A DNA stretch of 64,000 bases, taken from positions 141,188 to 205,187 of the forward strand of contig NW_019775404.1 of the NCBI RefSeq assembly GCF_001039355.2, in the 5' to 3' direction. Origin of the DNA: Lingula anatina. Lineage: Eukaryota; Brachiopoda; Lingulata; Lingulida; Lingulidae. Of this stretch, positions 39,692 to 52,400 are shown in pieces. The notes under the pieces are model-generated. The model worked only from the letters and a program-made list of their open reading frames with translations. It did not search any database and was not told the DNA's origin. Every line of letters starts with the position of its first letter. Position 1 is the stretch's first letter. The position numbers and the translations under genes were made by a program.

Positions 39692-42600
39692 CTAGTTTCT
39701 ATGCGCGTTAGGCGGCGGGCGCTTCCCGCTGAAGTACGGAGGGGGCGAGTGTCCTGGTACTGAGAACTGATTACTATGAGGAGCCACCCCTTTCTTTTTG
39801 TTGTTAGATCTCGTGTTCCATGCAGGAGAAGGATCCCATGGTTCCTCGGAATCATCGGAATCTAATTCCGACAGTTCCGTGCCGTCTGTGGTGGAAGTCG
39901 TAGCAGACGTCACACGCTCACTTGACACATTCACTTTCTGCATTACGTGAAGCGTTGCTGCCACGTTGCTCGCGGCCATGATAGCGGCTAACTAAAACAA
40001 AACATTTTCTTTATATATAAATGGGAATCAAGTAGGAAAATTGAGAAAAAAAGGACCATTAAAATGTCAAATTGGTGGTAATTATTTTAGAATTTTTCAA
40101 AATGATGCGAGTTATGTGACGGAACAGCAATATTTTTAAATATGTTTTATTTAAAACATTTCACTTTATGTATTGGAACAATAAATAAAAAACCGTATAT
40201 GACGCACAGAGGCTTAAATCCAAGAAAAAATAGAAGAATGAAGTCAATAAACAAAGCATCTTTAACGTTTAATTACTAAACCATCTACAAACATATTATT
40301 GTACGTTCTCACTGTATGGTAATCTTAGATCTAGCACTTTTGTGCGCGTGGAAGTGAAAATAAAAAAATCGTCAGTGGCAAATGAAGGCAACACCACCAG
40401 TGAAATGTTACAATGTACTTGCGAAAAAAAAAACACGTTTCTACTGGCCGACAAATGTGGCTTGTAACGCAAACAGAAAAAAAAGTTGCATAGATAGGCC
40501 TAATCAACAGCGGTTAACTTACTTCTAGTAAACCCAGAACGCCAAGTATACAAGCCCATACGACCCTGTTATTATTCAGCCACTGCAAGATGTTTTCTCC
40601 GCATCCTGTCTTGTAGAGTTGACTGGGGTCCACACTAGATGGCGTTGTAGTAGATGAGGTGGTGTTGACACAGCTGGAATCGACATTAAGTTGCCCATTG
40701 CTGTTATATTCTTCTGTTCCGTTGAAACCACAGCATTTTAGCTGAAATTTCAATCAACAAAACATGAACATATGTTACAATACATTAAGTGCTTGTCCAC
40801 TGACTTTTAGTGTTACGTCGATTATTTAAAAATAAAAGTCATAGGGATGTGAACTGAGATGTTTGTGCTACTGTACATGTAATGATATGAATATTCACGA
40901 TAAATATTAACATTATACGTACATCTCTCTGGACAAGGTTTTTGGTTTCTTGATTCAGTCCATTCCAAATGGATGCAATGAATGTTGAAATCTGAAATCA
41001 TATTGCGTATTAAAGCCGCTTAACTTTCATGGCATCATTTCAGTATTCTTAACACATCATTGAACATGAAATTATGGTTAACACATTCACATTATTTTTG
41101 AAACTGTGTTACACCAAAAGTAATTTAAAGAATGCATAAACGGCAGTAACATTAAATTGTACGATACATATTCATCGATCCTTTACTCGGCGCCTAGCTG
41201 AGACCTTTGCATAACGGCGTGTAACTCGCCAAGAAATATATATACAGTAAATTATATATGTACTCTGGTAGTACCGCAGTTTTTCCAACATGTGGAATTG
41301 AGGTTTCATTATAAATGATGAGATAGCTGATTTACAAATTACATACCTTGTCCTTTTCTATATAAACGTACATGACGGCGCCGACTTCAAGGAAAATGAG
41401 AACGATAAGCAAACCAATGAACTGGAAGTAGAAAACGTCATTACTATCAAATTGTAAAGGGTTGCAATAATTAATTAATTAATTAATTAAAAACAAAAGG
41501 ATCGAGGAGCACAAGACAGTCTCATCAAAAGTTTATATAATTAAATTGATAAAGAATACCAAATACGCAGTCTGAAGGCTAAACTGTTTTAAAATACATG
41601 TAGTGTATACTAATACACGAGGGATGCGAGTGAAAATTTATACTTACCCATTTAATTGAACAAGTGCTTTCTTTAAGTGCCCCTATACAGCCCACTGTGC
41701 CTAGAATAGAACGAACAGTAAGAAAATGTTTCAAACTGGAAATTGAAAATAATCAAGCGATTACTTGAATTATACCAAAATAACAAAATAAAAAACGTGT
41801 TTCAGGATTACAGCAAAGACTATAAAGTGAGGCACAATACAAACTATACATGTAAGTAAATAAATATTTTAATATTTTAAAACTGTTAAATATGTTAAAA
41901 CTGTACTTACCGATTATAAAGATTAGAACTCCCAGTGCTATCAGCGTGTACGTAAAAACCTAGAGGAGGACAATAAATAAGTCATTGTTCTGTTTCTCTC
42001 TGTATAATCAAAGTCGTAATGGCTTAATGAGTTTATTGAACACAACTTTTTAGGCGACACAATATGAAGAGAGCCTATGCATAGACTATAACTGCAAACT
42101 ATCGAAATGGGTAGAAAAGGGAATTATCTTGATTTTGGTTTAACATTTATTTCTTACTCATCTGAGTGAAATATGTGTTACATGCATATAAGTTAAGTGA
42201 CATGTAATCAGACGTAAACAGTAGACAAAATAACGACAACGGTAACTGAACAGAAGGTACATAGAAGAGGTACATGTAAGTAAAATATGCGAAAGTGAGA
42301 CTATTAAAAGAGGGTTTTGTAATGTAATTTTAATTGTAATTAAACAAAACATTTTTATTTGAAAATTGCTTTAGGTTACGTCCAGGAATGTGTTTTGTTT
42401 TGAGTATTAGCAAGGAGGTGATTGCCATCATAGGGCCTATACATCCTTGCCATTGGTAACATTAAGTTTAAACATGGCTTAATTCGGAGTGGTTGAGCTG
42501 AAATCCAAGTGTTGACTGATCTGTGACAGAAAATTTGTTATAGCATTTTGAAACGATGCGTTAAGTATCATTTTGAAAGCTAATGTCTACACTACCGGGG

Positions 42601-43808
42601 TATAGCCAACCAAAATAATACGAAAAATAATCCTCTTGAATCTTAAACCGCTATCGAAACGACTTTTTATGTCAATTCCAAACCTTATCAACCAAAGAAA
42701 CACAGGCATGACCTTACATCGTCTTTGAAGTGTAACACAGGTTGCATTTATCTTATAAAACAAGTTTGCAAAGGGGTAAATTCTGTAATAATCCTTATCT
42801 CTCCGTCAGTAAGGGGCACTTGTATACCTGTGACACCGGCACGCTCCAACACGTTTTCAATATAAACAACACCTTGGCAAAACTAATTCTAAACTGTTGA
42901 GTTGAAATTCTCATGCCAACAAATTTTATATCCTGATCAATAAAGCCTGCTTCGTGGTGTCCAATTTCGTAACTATTCTGACTTGTGTCAAATCTATGAA
43001 TGACAATTAAAGTAAAATGTATTCTCTTTTTTAACTCGTCTTCGGCTATAGGAAAGTGGGGCGGGTAAGAGACTTTCTATTAATGTGAGTTGTAGTACGG
43101 GGGATACTTACCAAAGACCCCGACATAAAACTTGTCAAGATGGATCCGGTTGTCGCCATAGCCCAGGCGACATAAGCTATAGCACCAATACCGATCACCT
43201 GCAGGAGAAATTGAACACCGTTAGTGCAAAGTTAGAATCTATTTATATACGGCTGTTTTTCATTATTCGACAGGCAACGTGCAGTCGCTTATCGTGTAAT
43301 AGCTCCATAGTTACAATTTGACAGAAATTTTCAAAGATGTTTATTTATACACGTATATGTTACATCCATTCATAAGGATAGCCCAAAGTTCTATAGAATA
43401 GATATGTACATATGAAAGGGACTTTTCTTTGCCAATAAAAGCATTCTTCTTTGCCAAATCAACAGTTAACCATTGGGAATACATATACAAACTAAAGTGA
43501 GAGAGAAGAGACGAGAGCCAAGCAGTTGCCATTGTGAATTCTGCTCATGGCAGGCTGCCAGGGAAATATTCTAGTAAATTTGGAGAGTCGCATACATATA
43601 TTTCCTACATACTCTGTAGATGTGAAAGATAAAAGCTTGTCCAAACTAAACCGGAATGTCTAATTCTCCTTTTTACACCAGGTGATCATGTAAGTAGACC
43701 TGTATATATCACGTAACGCGTTCAAATGCACCGAGAGCCGTCACTTACCCACAGCAGAGAATTGACGAAAATCAGCAGGTATTTCATACACCCCACTTTC
43801 GCCGCCAT
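39692..43808 (-). CDS. Tetraspanin with an extended PPxY-containing C-terminal tail, 303 aa
   Basis: Eight coding exons in reading order: 43749-43808, 43112-43198, 41911-41959, 41648-41700, 41347-41421, 40923-40991, 40523-40741, 39692-39991. Their sum is 912 nt (303 residues plus stop). Tetraspanins are four-helix proteins that organise membrane microdomains. The start MAAKVGCMKYLLIFVNSLLW is typical TM1. The small loop follows, then TM2 with the signature GCIGALKEST, TM3 (FIGLLIVLIFLEVGAVMYVY) and the large loop with KCCGFNG and TGCGENI. That loop has four cysteines and N-glycosylation sites (NGT, NTT). TM4 follows (VVWACILGVLGLLE). The last exon adds an unusually long tail (about residues 215-303) with acidic serine clusters (SELDSDDSEE) and PPPY at 287-290, a WW-domain binding motif. 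Most tetraspanin tails are only about 10-20 residues. It resembles the CD63/TSPAN group in general, but orthology is not established. Confidence 0.93.
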
Positions 43809-45350
43809 GTTTTCTCTAACAGGTCCACCTTGTAAGCGATCACGACCTTATTGCTTATCTATCGTCTTCAAGATAATTCTGCTTTCCAGGATGGTTAATT
43901 AACGATTTTGATCGGATCGACCAACTATATTTTTGGTGCGGCAGCCATTTTGCCTCTTCGTTTACCTGTGGATGTATAAAGGGTCTAAATCACAAAAGCA
44001 AATTTACCTGGGCATTAAAAGCACGCATTACAAAGGAGATTGACGGTTAGGCTGAAAAGGTTGTTAACATTGGGCTAATAGAACTGTGGTGTTCCCTTTC
44101 CCACATTTAGAGTCAGGCTGTTTGCTGCTTAGTCTCCCATAAATATTTACTTGGAGAATAATGGTTTGGATCAGTGATGATTTTGACCTTTCTTCTTAAT
44201 CTAGAATTGAACATTCCGTTTCTTCTTGTTCTTCTACCGGTGTAAACAGTGTGGCTAAATTTTCACTGAAGGACTGATAAGCATCACATTGTTATTATAT
44301 TTGAAGAATTTTAAAAATATATCCAAACTGGTGTGTTTTAGCAGTGAAATATAATAAAATTTTAACTGTGGATCAAATTTAATTTTAAAAATTCATCTTT
44401 TAAAGGCCCAAAAGGTTAACTGTTTTAGACAGAAATTATGACATTATTGGACTCTAAAAAAGAAGTAATGGATTTGTTTTTCATGGAATATCACAATCTT
44501 GGTACAACCTTTTTACTTTGCCCGACGTTTTATAGATATGTTGTATTTGATGCATGAAATCGGGCATGTAGCAGCCTTTGCGCCCTGGTGGGGAGAAGCG
44601 ACTTCCTACAAAAAACAGCAGCGCTTAGGCAATCCTAACAGAGGCCCTTGTTTTGTTGAAAACTATTTTTGTGTCAATATTTCACTACAAAAATAGAGAA
44701 ATACCTTTGTGAAAGAGTAAAAAAATGTAAAACAAGACCTAGTCTAACCTCTTCTCAAGCACGGGCACACCGCCACGAACTTGCATGATAGTAGTACGTG
44801 GAAAGATACAATTTATTTATATACTCAGTTTTGCCAATATAATGTTTCGATCACCTGATCGGTATGTTCACACATAGATGTAATTCTCTTTTGCATTATC
44901 ACTGGACTTCTTCAGGCGTTTCATCCTGTAACAATGCAATGAACCATCCTCATGACGACACAAGTTACCAAAACCACAAATCACAAATATCTTAATTAGG
45001 TTTATTTACTACGTTTATAGCCCTCTAATCTCTTGTTGTTAAGTGCTAAACAAGCAATAGTTGAGTGTGACACTTTAAATTGTGAAAGCATGTATTTGTC
45101 ACTATGTGAAAATTTTATTTGGGCAAATACGACGACTGATTAACCAGGCAATTAATTAGTAAACAAATAAGACAGCATGTTATGGAGTGTGATACATCGA
45201 CTAATCTGTTTACTATGGTGACATTCGTGTTATGATCCCATTGTTACAAAGGGGATATACTTGCCTTTTCCAAAACCCATGGTCAAAACGACTGATAATC
45301 GAGCACAGAGAAAGACAGGAAACAGTTTGAATCGAGAGACAAAACACAAT
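43809..45350. other. Divergent intergenic region between the tetraspanin and Ig-domain genes
   Basis: The two genes point away from each other, so both promoters should lie here. I see no convincing TATA box for either. A 65-codon frame at 44499-44696 has no recognisable similarity. Confidence 0.5.
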
Positions 45351-47100
45351 ATGAATCTTAAACGCGTCCTGGGATTCCTCTTCGTACATGTATGCTTCTT
45401 CATGACTCGTAAGTAAACATTTTTTCAGGTTTAAGAGGTTAGTTTAAAGGTATTTCACGTTAAAACAATTTTTTCGAGAAAAATGTAATTTTTCTACTCA
45501 TTTCCCAATTTTCCCGCTTTTATTCAGTGCACTGCATCATTTCTAATTAAATAACTTTGTTCTTAACGAATCGTGATTAATTCTGACGAAAAAAGTTATG
45601 ATTTTGGGACACTTTCAAGGGCGCATAGCATACACTTATCTTAAAATACGCTTGAAATTTTGGTATTTATTAAATATATTTTTGCTGAGCCAGTAGAAAC
45701 AATAAACTTCGACCTTACATTTCCAAAGGAAAGTGTATAAATAACTTTTTCCTTCAAGTTGCACACTGGGTCAAAATTGTTACTTATCGTCGTGTCTGTT
45801 TCCAGTATGTAACGCCATTCAAATCGACCAGGCTCCTCAAAACTCAACAGTTTTGGTCGGGGATAACGTAACTCTTGGGTGTCAAATATCGGGAAAAGGA
45901 AGTTCCGACAGAGTGTACTGGAGGAGGGTACGTTTCATTCATAATTCTGCCTTGAAATGTTGCTTTTTTTTTTTTTTTTTTTTTTTTTTGTAGTTTTAAC
46001 TGCCACAAGAACTCATTACTTATCAACGTTTTCAAGAGCTTTATTTTTTCAAGCCGCAGTTATGATAACATGCACATGGGATCCATTTGCAGGCCAACTT
46101 GCATAAATTATCAACATAATCCCATATACCTTGTGAAACTGCTTAATTTATCTAAAAACAAATTCATAAGTTATCCGTAATTCACTTATTTTTCAAGAGA
46201 TATAGAATATCCATATCAATATGTTAGCGCCACATTTCTATTTCAGTGTTCTATTAACAGTCTCCAGTGCGACAAGGCGTCATCCACCCTCATTAGCTTG
46301 GACTCTGTCTCTGTCTTGGACGCTAATAAGTACTCGGTCGTCGGAACTTACAACATCACCATATATAATGTCAGTGTTGCAGAGGAAGGGCTGTACCAGT
46401 GTGAGACAGAGGTCTCCAGCGCAATCACAGCCACAGCAGCAGCCCATTTGAATGTGATAGGTGAGGATTTGTTCGTTTGAGTGTGGTAGATGAGATAGAT
46501 TATATGTAAATGTAAATGTGATTATTATCATTTATTAAGGGATGCGAGGGATAGCAAGGAGACATGCCAGCTAGTTTTGGATGTTATGTAAATATGCAAA
46601 ACACGCACAGCTGTGGCTCTTTTTTTATACACCATATGTCTATAACAGCAGGTTTAAAATTTTTTCAAAAGATGGCACGTCCATTATTTGTTATATTATT
46701 TATTTTCATTTCTATATGATTTTTTACAGCTATGCCAACTAATCTGACGGCGTATTGGTCGTTACCGTCTCCACTGAAGGAAAACGTTGCCGTCAATGCT
46801 ACGTGTGTATCTGTGAACAGTAGGCCGCCGGCCACTCTACGGTGGTACAGGGGCACCACAGATATCACGGCTCAAGCCACAACCATAACATCAAACGCTA
46901 CGCAGAATAATGGTAAGCCGTGTTCTTTTTTATCCTCTTGCTTGAAACGCACTTCTTTTCCTAGTGAAAATAGTACTTCCATACAATAAGAGGACACATG
47001 CAGGTGTATATTTTCTCAAAAATAAAACTTGATATAAAAAAACTTGATATATATACATAACACACTTGCCAACTGTTTGCTTAAAAGTAAACATTTCCCT

Positions 47101-47174
<74 letters not shown>

Positions 47175-47756
47175 GTAAATATGTTTCAAATGTTAAATGT
47201 AAATTCTAGGCTATGGTGACACCACCAGTTATATCAGTATAACCCCAGTGGTCGCCAACCATGGACAGACGTACAGGTGTATAGCCACTCTGTCTACCAA
47301 TGTGACAAATGAGACAACACTGGTGGAGAGTCTGGGTAAGTTCATGGTGACTGCCACACAGGTTATCCGTTAAACAGTTAGGGGCTAAGTTGACAATTCG
47401 TATCGGACTGTATCTTGATTTGGGGTTTGGGGTTTAGGAGAGGGGAAATGAGGCATCACATCGTAAGTTTTTTAAACTACATGTACGAGTACATATTAAA
47501 TATAACGAAAGGTACATGTAAATAGAGAAGTGCTGTTTTTTTCCACCGAAAATATTAATTAAGTTATTCATTTATCTGAATACATTTATCGGCTCAGGTT
47601 TACTTATTCTCAAATATCACCAGTTTGAGCGCTGCTTTATGGTTGCGCACCGATTCATTTCCTTTTTTTATTTTAGAAAACGGAGCCGGTCACAATACCT
47701 TTGTAATGCTTTTGATGGTGTTTCCCACTGTCTTGGCTTTTCTTCTTCGAGGTTAG
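45351..47756 (+). CDS. Two-Ig-domain cell-surface protein, probably GPI-anchored, 260 aa
   Basis: Six coding exons: 45351-45408, 45806-45927, 46247-46460, 46730-46912, 47210-47335, 47677-47756. They sum to 783 nt (260 residues plus stop). Exon 1 gives a signal peptide (MNLKRVLGFLFVHVCFFMT). Exons 2-3 encode a V/I-type Ig domain: VTLGCQIS with the first core cysteine, VYWRR with the core tryptophan, and EEGLYQCETE with the second cysteine. The domain holds an extra cysteine pair (CSINSLQC). Exons 4-5 encode a second Ig domain with NATCVSV, LRWYRG and GQTYRCIA. Several N-x-S/T sites suggest heavy glycosylation. The last exon encodes ENGAGHNTF followed by a hydrophobic run to the stop (VMLLMVFPTVLAFLLRG). 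There is no charged cytoplasmic tail, which is the pattern of a GPI-anchor signal. The layout recalls nectin, kirre or CD80-like adhesion or recognition proteins. The ligand is unknown. Confidence 0.87.
47104..47168. repeat. (TA)n microsatellite in an Ig-gene intron
   Basis: About 32 TA dinucleotides in the intron before exon 5, ending about 40 bp before the exon starts at 47210. Confidence 0.95.
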
Positions 47757-49477
47757 ATGCCACCTATTGCAGAGCATGGAGGAGGGAGTGTATTTTGCTG
47801 GTTAATGTATAAAGCACCATATATTTTTTAAAGATATTTAACATAAAATCTTTTATGCAGTACAAAAATTTTAAGATGAAAAACACAGAAAGTGAATTAA
47901 AACCCATGGAATTTAAGAGAGGAAAATTCCCCATGAATCTCTGGAGTTTCAAAGACGGTTCGATTCTCTATTCTGTCTGGTGAAGCCGGGTACTATACAA
48001 GGGATTGTGGCAATTAAAATAATTCAAGTATCATATGGAAGAAAAGAATGCTAAAATTCTTCTACTTTACTTTCATGGTATTAGCAACAAAGATTCTGGA
48101 GATTAATTACCGGCTATAGTTTAAAGAGCAATAAAAGTTTATATAACAGGATTTAACTTTAACTTATACAAACAATAGTTTAAAGAGACACAAGCTAATA
48201 AGGTGTAACAATATTTAATTTAATCTTGTCCAAACTTGATAAAGTGTGTTAATTTTATGTCTTGCATGTTTGTTCGATGTAGCCGACCGTACCACGTAGC
48301 GTCTCCATGACGGCTAGCAAGTGTTGATTTTTGTGGTTTTCCTGCTTATTAAGTTCGGGGCACCAAACACATGAAGCACTTGCCAAGCTTAAGAAAGTCG
48401 TATTTCTTTTATTAAATCTTTTTTTATTAAATCTTTTATTAAATCTTCATATTTTGTGAATGGTAATTTGATAATCTTGGACGGGATCAGGAATTTTTTT
48501 TTTTTTTTTTTTTCTAGCATACATCTAGTATACATGTACACTCTGTGTTTCCATTGTGTCCGGAATTTTGGTAGAATATAGGCCTATTTGTACATGTACC
48601 GGTAGGCTACGTGCTTTTCACAAAAGTAATATGGCAAGACGTGAAATGGTGATATGACGCTACATGAATAATATGCTTGATTTTTATAAAAGTGAATGTA
48701 AAGTGTTTATAAATAAAAAGCTTTAAATTATGTTTCTGGCGTTTTTTTTTTTTAAATGATCAGCGTTCTTCTTCTTCTGTTTCTTCTTCTTCTTCTTCCT
48801 CTTCGTCTTATTTTGTGATATTTGTCGTCATAATGTAGGCCCTACATGTAGGTGATGATGGATGGCGAACCTCTATAAGTAAAATAGTAGTTTATTAAAA
48901 TTGGAAAAATAAAGCAAATAGGCCTAATGTTAGGGTGTGTAGGCCTATTCGTACGCAAGTGTTCGTGTCTGTGTCGGGGGGGCGGGGGGCATCACGAAAA
49001 AATCCTTTTTGACTTAAACAAGAGATATAACTGATTTTACCTCAGTTTATCCCAATCTGGATCCATCTAACTGTACTGGTATGGTTCCAATGTAGTGAGA
49101 ACTGGGGTTGGATAATCGTGCACTTTGCTTCAAAGATTTACGATCAAAATATGATACAACTGTAATTTACGGGAGCAGATCCAGAAATGTTTTCTGACAG
49201 TCTTCCAAATTATCTTTGTTGACCCATCCTCTATTTTTGACCAGAAAAATTACTGTAGATGACTGTCGCATTCACTATTATTATGATTATTGTGTTTGTT
49301 GCGTTGAAATAGTCGTCTTGGTTGAAGGTACAGTAAGCATAACGAGGGGAAGTGGTTCGAAACTGTAAACTGCGTACGGCGGCTGACTCCACTTCCGTTG
49401 TAAACATCGTGGATGAGAAGATGAAAAGGTCGTGTACTGCTGAAGGGCAAATTGGATGCAGATTATAACTGAAGAGC
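47757..49477. other. Spacer with the Ig-gene 3' UTR and the SLC22 upstream region
   Basis: An AATAAA at 48712-48717 may end the Ig-gene transcript, giving a 3' UTR of about 950 bp. A (TTC)n-rich tract lies near 48767-48808, and T-rich and G-rich homopolymer runs occur near 48500 and 48977. No coding exon was found. Confidence 0.5.
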
Positions 49478-52400
49478 ATGGGAGACGAATTTGAACAGAT
49501 ATTGGACAAACTAGGTGAAGTCTTTGGTGTACCAAAATCATTTTAAAATTGTAAAATATATGTGTGAAGATGTTTTGTTGAATATATAAATGAGACGACC
49601 ACGTGTTCCTTATATTCACAATCACATCATGTATGTATGTACGGTACAGGTGCAGGTTTGTATTAGATGTTGAAATGTCCTCCAGTGAAATTCACGTTAG
49701 TGTACCTTCCTCTGAGGCAAACCGAGTTCATGTAGTTGTCAGTGCCTAAGAAAATATGCACCCAACCTTCTGGGTATTTTGGAAAAGGGGTCATTTAGTT
49801 CATTCCAGTACGTGTACTGTACTACTGGCTTTAGTCTGCTACACAGTTATGATCTTCAAAAGATCTTCACCGAGATCTACGGTGTCACTTAACACCAGAT
49901 GTATGAAATAACACAAAATAACATGCAATCGCACCTTAATGTTGCTTTAAAAATTAAAATAATTTGCTATTTGAATTCTGCATCCCACATTGCATTTGTC
50001 TTAGACCCAATACAATATTTATGGTCCAATTAAGATCTGTAACCAGTAGAACAGAAATGTTTTTAATTTGCAGCTGCAACAGCAGTGGGCAGCCATTTTG
50101 CAAGATCTGTTAACTCAGAAGCTGCTGGAAATTGTATGCTTCATCCAATACAGTACACATATTGGCCAGCTTTAACCTGTTTTTTAGTTCCAAGTTTCCA
50201 GAACATCTAGTTTTTGAGCCACTTTCTCAATGGAGAAAGACACAATGAATTTCACTTGTGATGGTAAAAATTAAAATTTAGAACTTAGACCCCATTCCCA
50301 GAGATTAGATCGATCCAACTAGATCGACCTAACTCCCTGGGGGTTCACGCTAAATAGCTGTCAGCCGAGCAGGCACGAAAGTTAATTACACCCTTACAGC
50401 TTGTAGTAGGCGGAACGGACATTTAAGCCGGAGTATCTGACAGTAATCTAGTGAGACTCCCCATGGGGATAGAGCGATCTAAAATCTACGGGAATGCACC
50501 CTTAAAGACAGGTTTATGATAATCTCAAATGTTTTGGATTGGGTATAAATCACTATATCTTAGTGATAAGTGGGAAATTATTAACATTTCTAGGAAAATG
50601 TCTTAGATTTGGGTCTAAAATCTATTGTATGCATTAAATAATTGCCTTAATTGATTTTTCCAGGGCAGTTTAGAGGCTACCAAGTCCTTGTATTTTCTCT
50701 ACTGCAGTTGAGTGATGTTGTCACAGCATGGACCATGTTACTCCCTATCTTCATCAGTGCCAGACCCCAGTGGTACTGCCCCAATACAGCAGATAACAGT
50801 ACCAATAACAATACAGTATCAGTGTCTCCACATATAGAAAATGGAACACTGTTTGACAGTATGACATATTCAGATGGTGCTAAAGATTTCATCAACTTTA
50901 CAATTTTACATGAAATGGTCCAATATAAATCTCAATCCCTTGATAGCAATATGTCACAGTACTATGAGGCTGGAGGCTATATAAAAGGGTTTTGTACCAG
51001 TGATGGTGGTATCTGTGAAGGTCATACATATTCTACAGATTTTACATCAGTTATAAGTGAGGTGAGGCTTGATCTTTAAGTACTTCTTTTAATGTTTTGT
51101 GCACTGTGTTTGTATCTTGCAAATCTGTAGACTTATCATCATCAAACTTAAAAAAAAAAGATTAAAAGGTACCAAAAAGATGTACAATTCTCTCATTTGT
51201 TCCATTGGTTTAATTTCCAATAACATTAAGACTGGTATTTTCTGTAAATCAGTCATAACAGAGTCATATCAACAATAGTTATATTACTGTCCTGAAGCGA
51301 AAATTGTAAATTGGTAACAATAATTTTAACTTACATTTACTGAAGTAGTCAAAATTCAAGATCCCAAGTGAATACATTGTGTTTTTTTTTTTTTTTTTTT
51401 GTTTTTGTTTTTTTTTCAGTGGAATCTCCTTTGTTCCGAGAAGTACATAGGCACCCTGATCACCACTATACAGATGATAGGGGTGCTGGGTGGTGCAATT
51501 GTTATAGGACAGCTGGGGGACACATTTGGTCGCAAGATGATTTATTTTGCCACGATAGCGTTAAACTCTGTGTTTGGCACTGTGATGGCGTTTGCCTCAT
51601 CATGGCAGCTGTTTGCAGCATGCAGGTTCATGAATGGCTTCTGTATGGGAGGTGAGAGCACTGGGGACATAAGATTTTTTAATGTTTGGCCTTTTTCACA
51701 TCAAGTGGCATACTTAACTGATCTGGTCTGGACCTGTCTAAAGCCTGGGTCCCAACTACGTTTTGGACGCACGGTTTTTAGGTTCCTTGCGTCCAGCTAA
51801 GACGTAGCTAGATAGCACATAGCAGCTGTTGATCATGTCGAAAAGTTACTACGTGCTGTGTGCGTCCTCCAAAAGTCGCACGATGGACGTGCTCCTCATG
51901 CACGAACTCCCACATTTTCCCTATTTTTTTTGCCGTAGACCACACGTAGCAGCCCGTACATTTGTTCAGGGTATGATACTATGCAATGCGATCTGATACA
52001 CACCTTGAAAACGGGTAGTGTGGTCCGATTTACCGGTGAATTCTGGATCATTCGGTGCCGAGTCTGGTAGTTGGGTAGGCCTGATGTACTGTACTAGCAA
52101 CAATACCCCTGTATTAGCTTGACAGTTTTTTAATGGGGACTGGTCCAGTTAAGCATACTGAGTGAATATTGACATCAGAATCTGCAGTAACTCCACTTGT
52201 TTTACTGGATATTATTTACAGAATGTTACTCTGGTATTATATGTAGCATAAGTGTATTTAAAACAGCATGCATGTGCACCTTATGTTAAAGTTACCCCCC
52301 CCAGTAGTGTCTTGATGATACTGAAGTATACATAGTATACAGAATAACTAAAATTGGCAATGTATGAATAATAGGAAATCAAGTCTTTTGAAATCCTTGT

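Noticed and set aside
47957-47968. tRNA B-box-like GGTTCGATTC
   Set aside because: There is no A box at the right distance upstream, the flanking bases do not form a T-stem, and no cloverleaf can be drawn.
48767-48808. (TTC)n tract as a coding poly-acidic or poly-basic repeat
   Set aside because: It is a simple repeat in a non-coding spacer, with no surrounding open frame of coding character.
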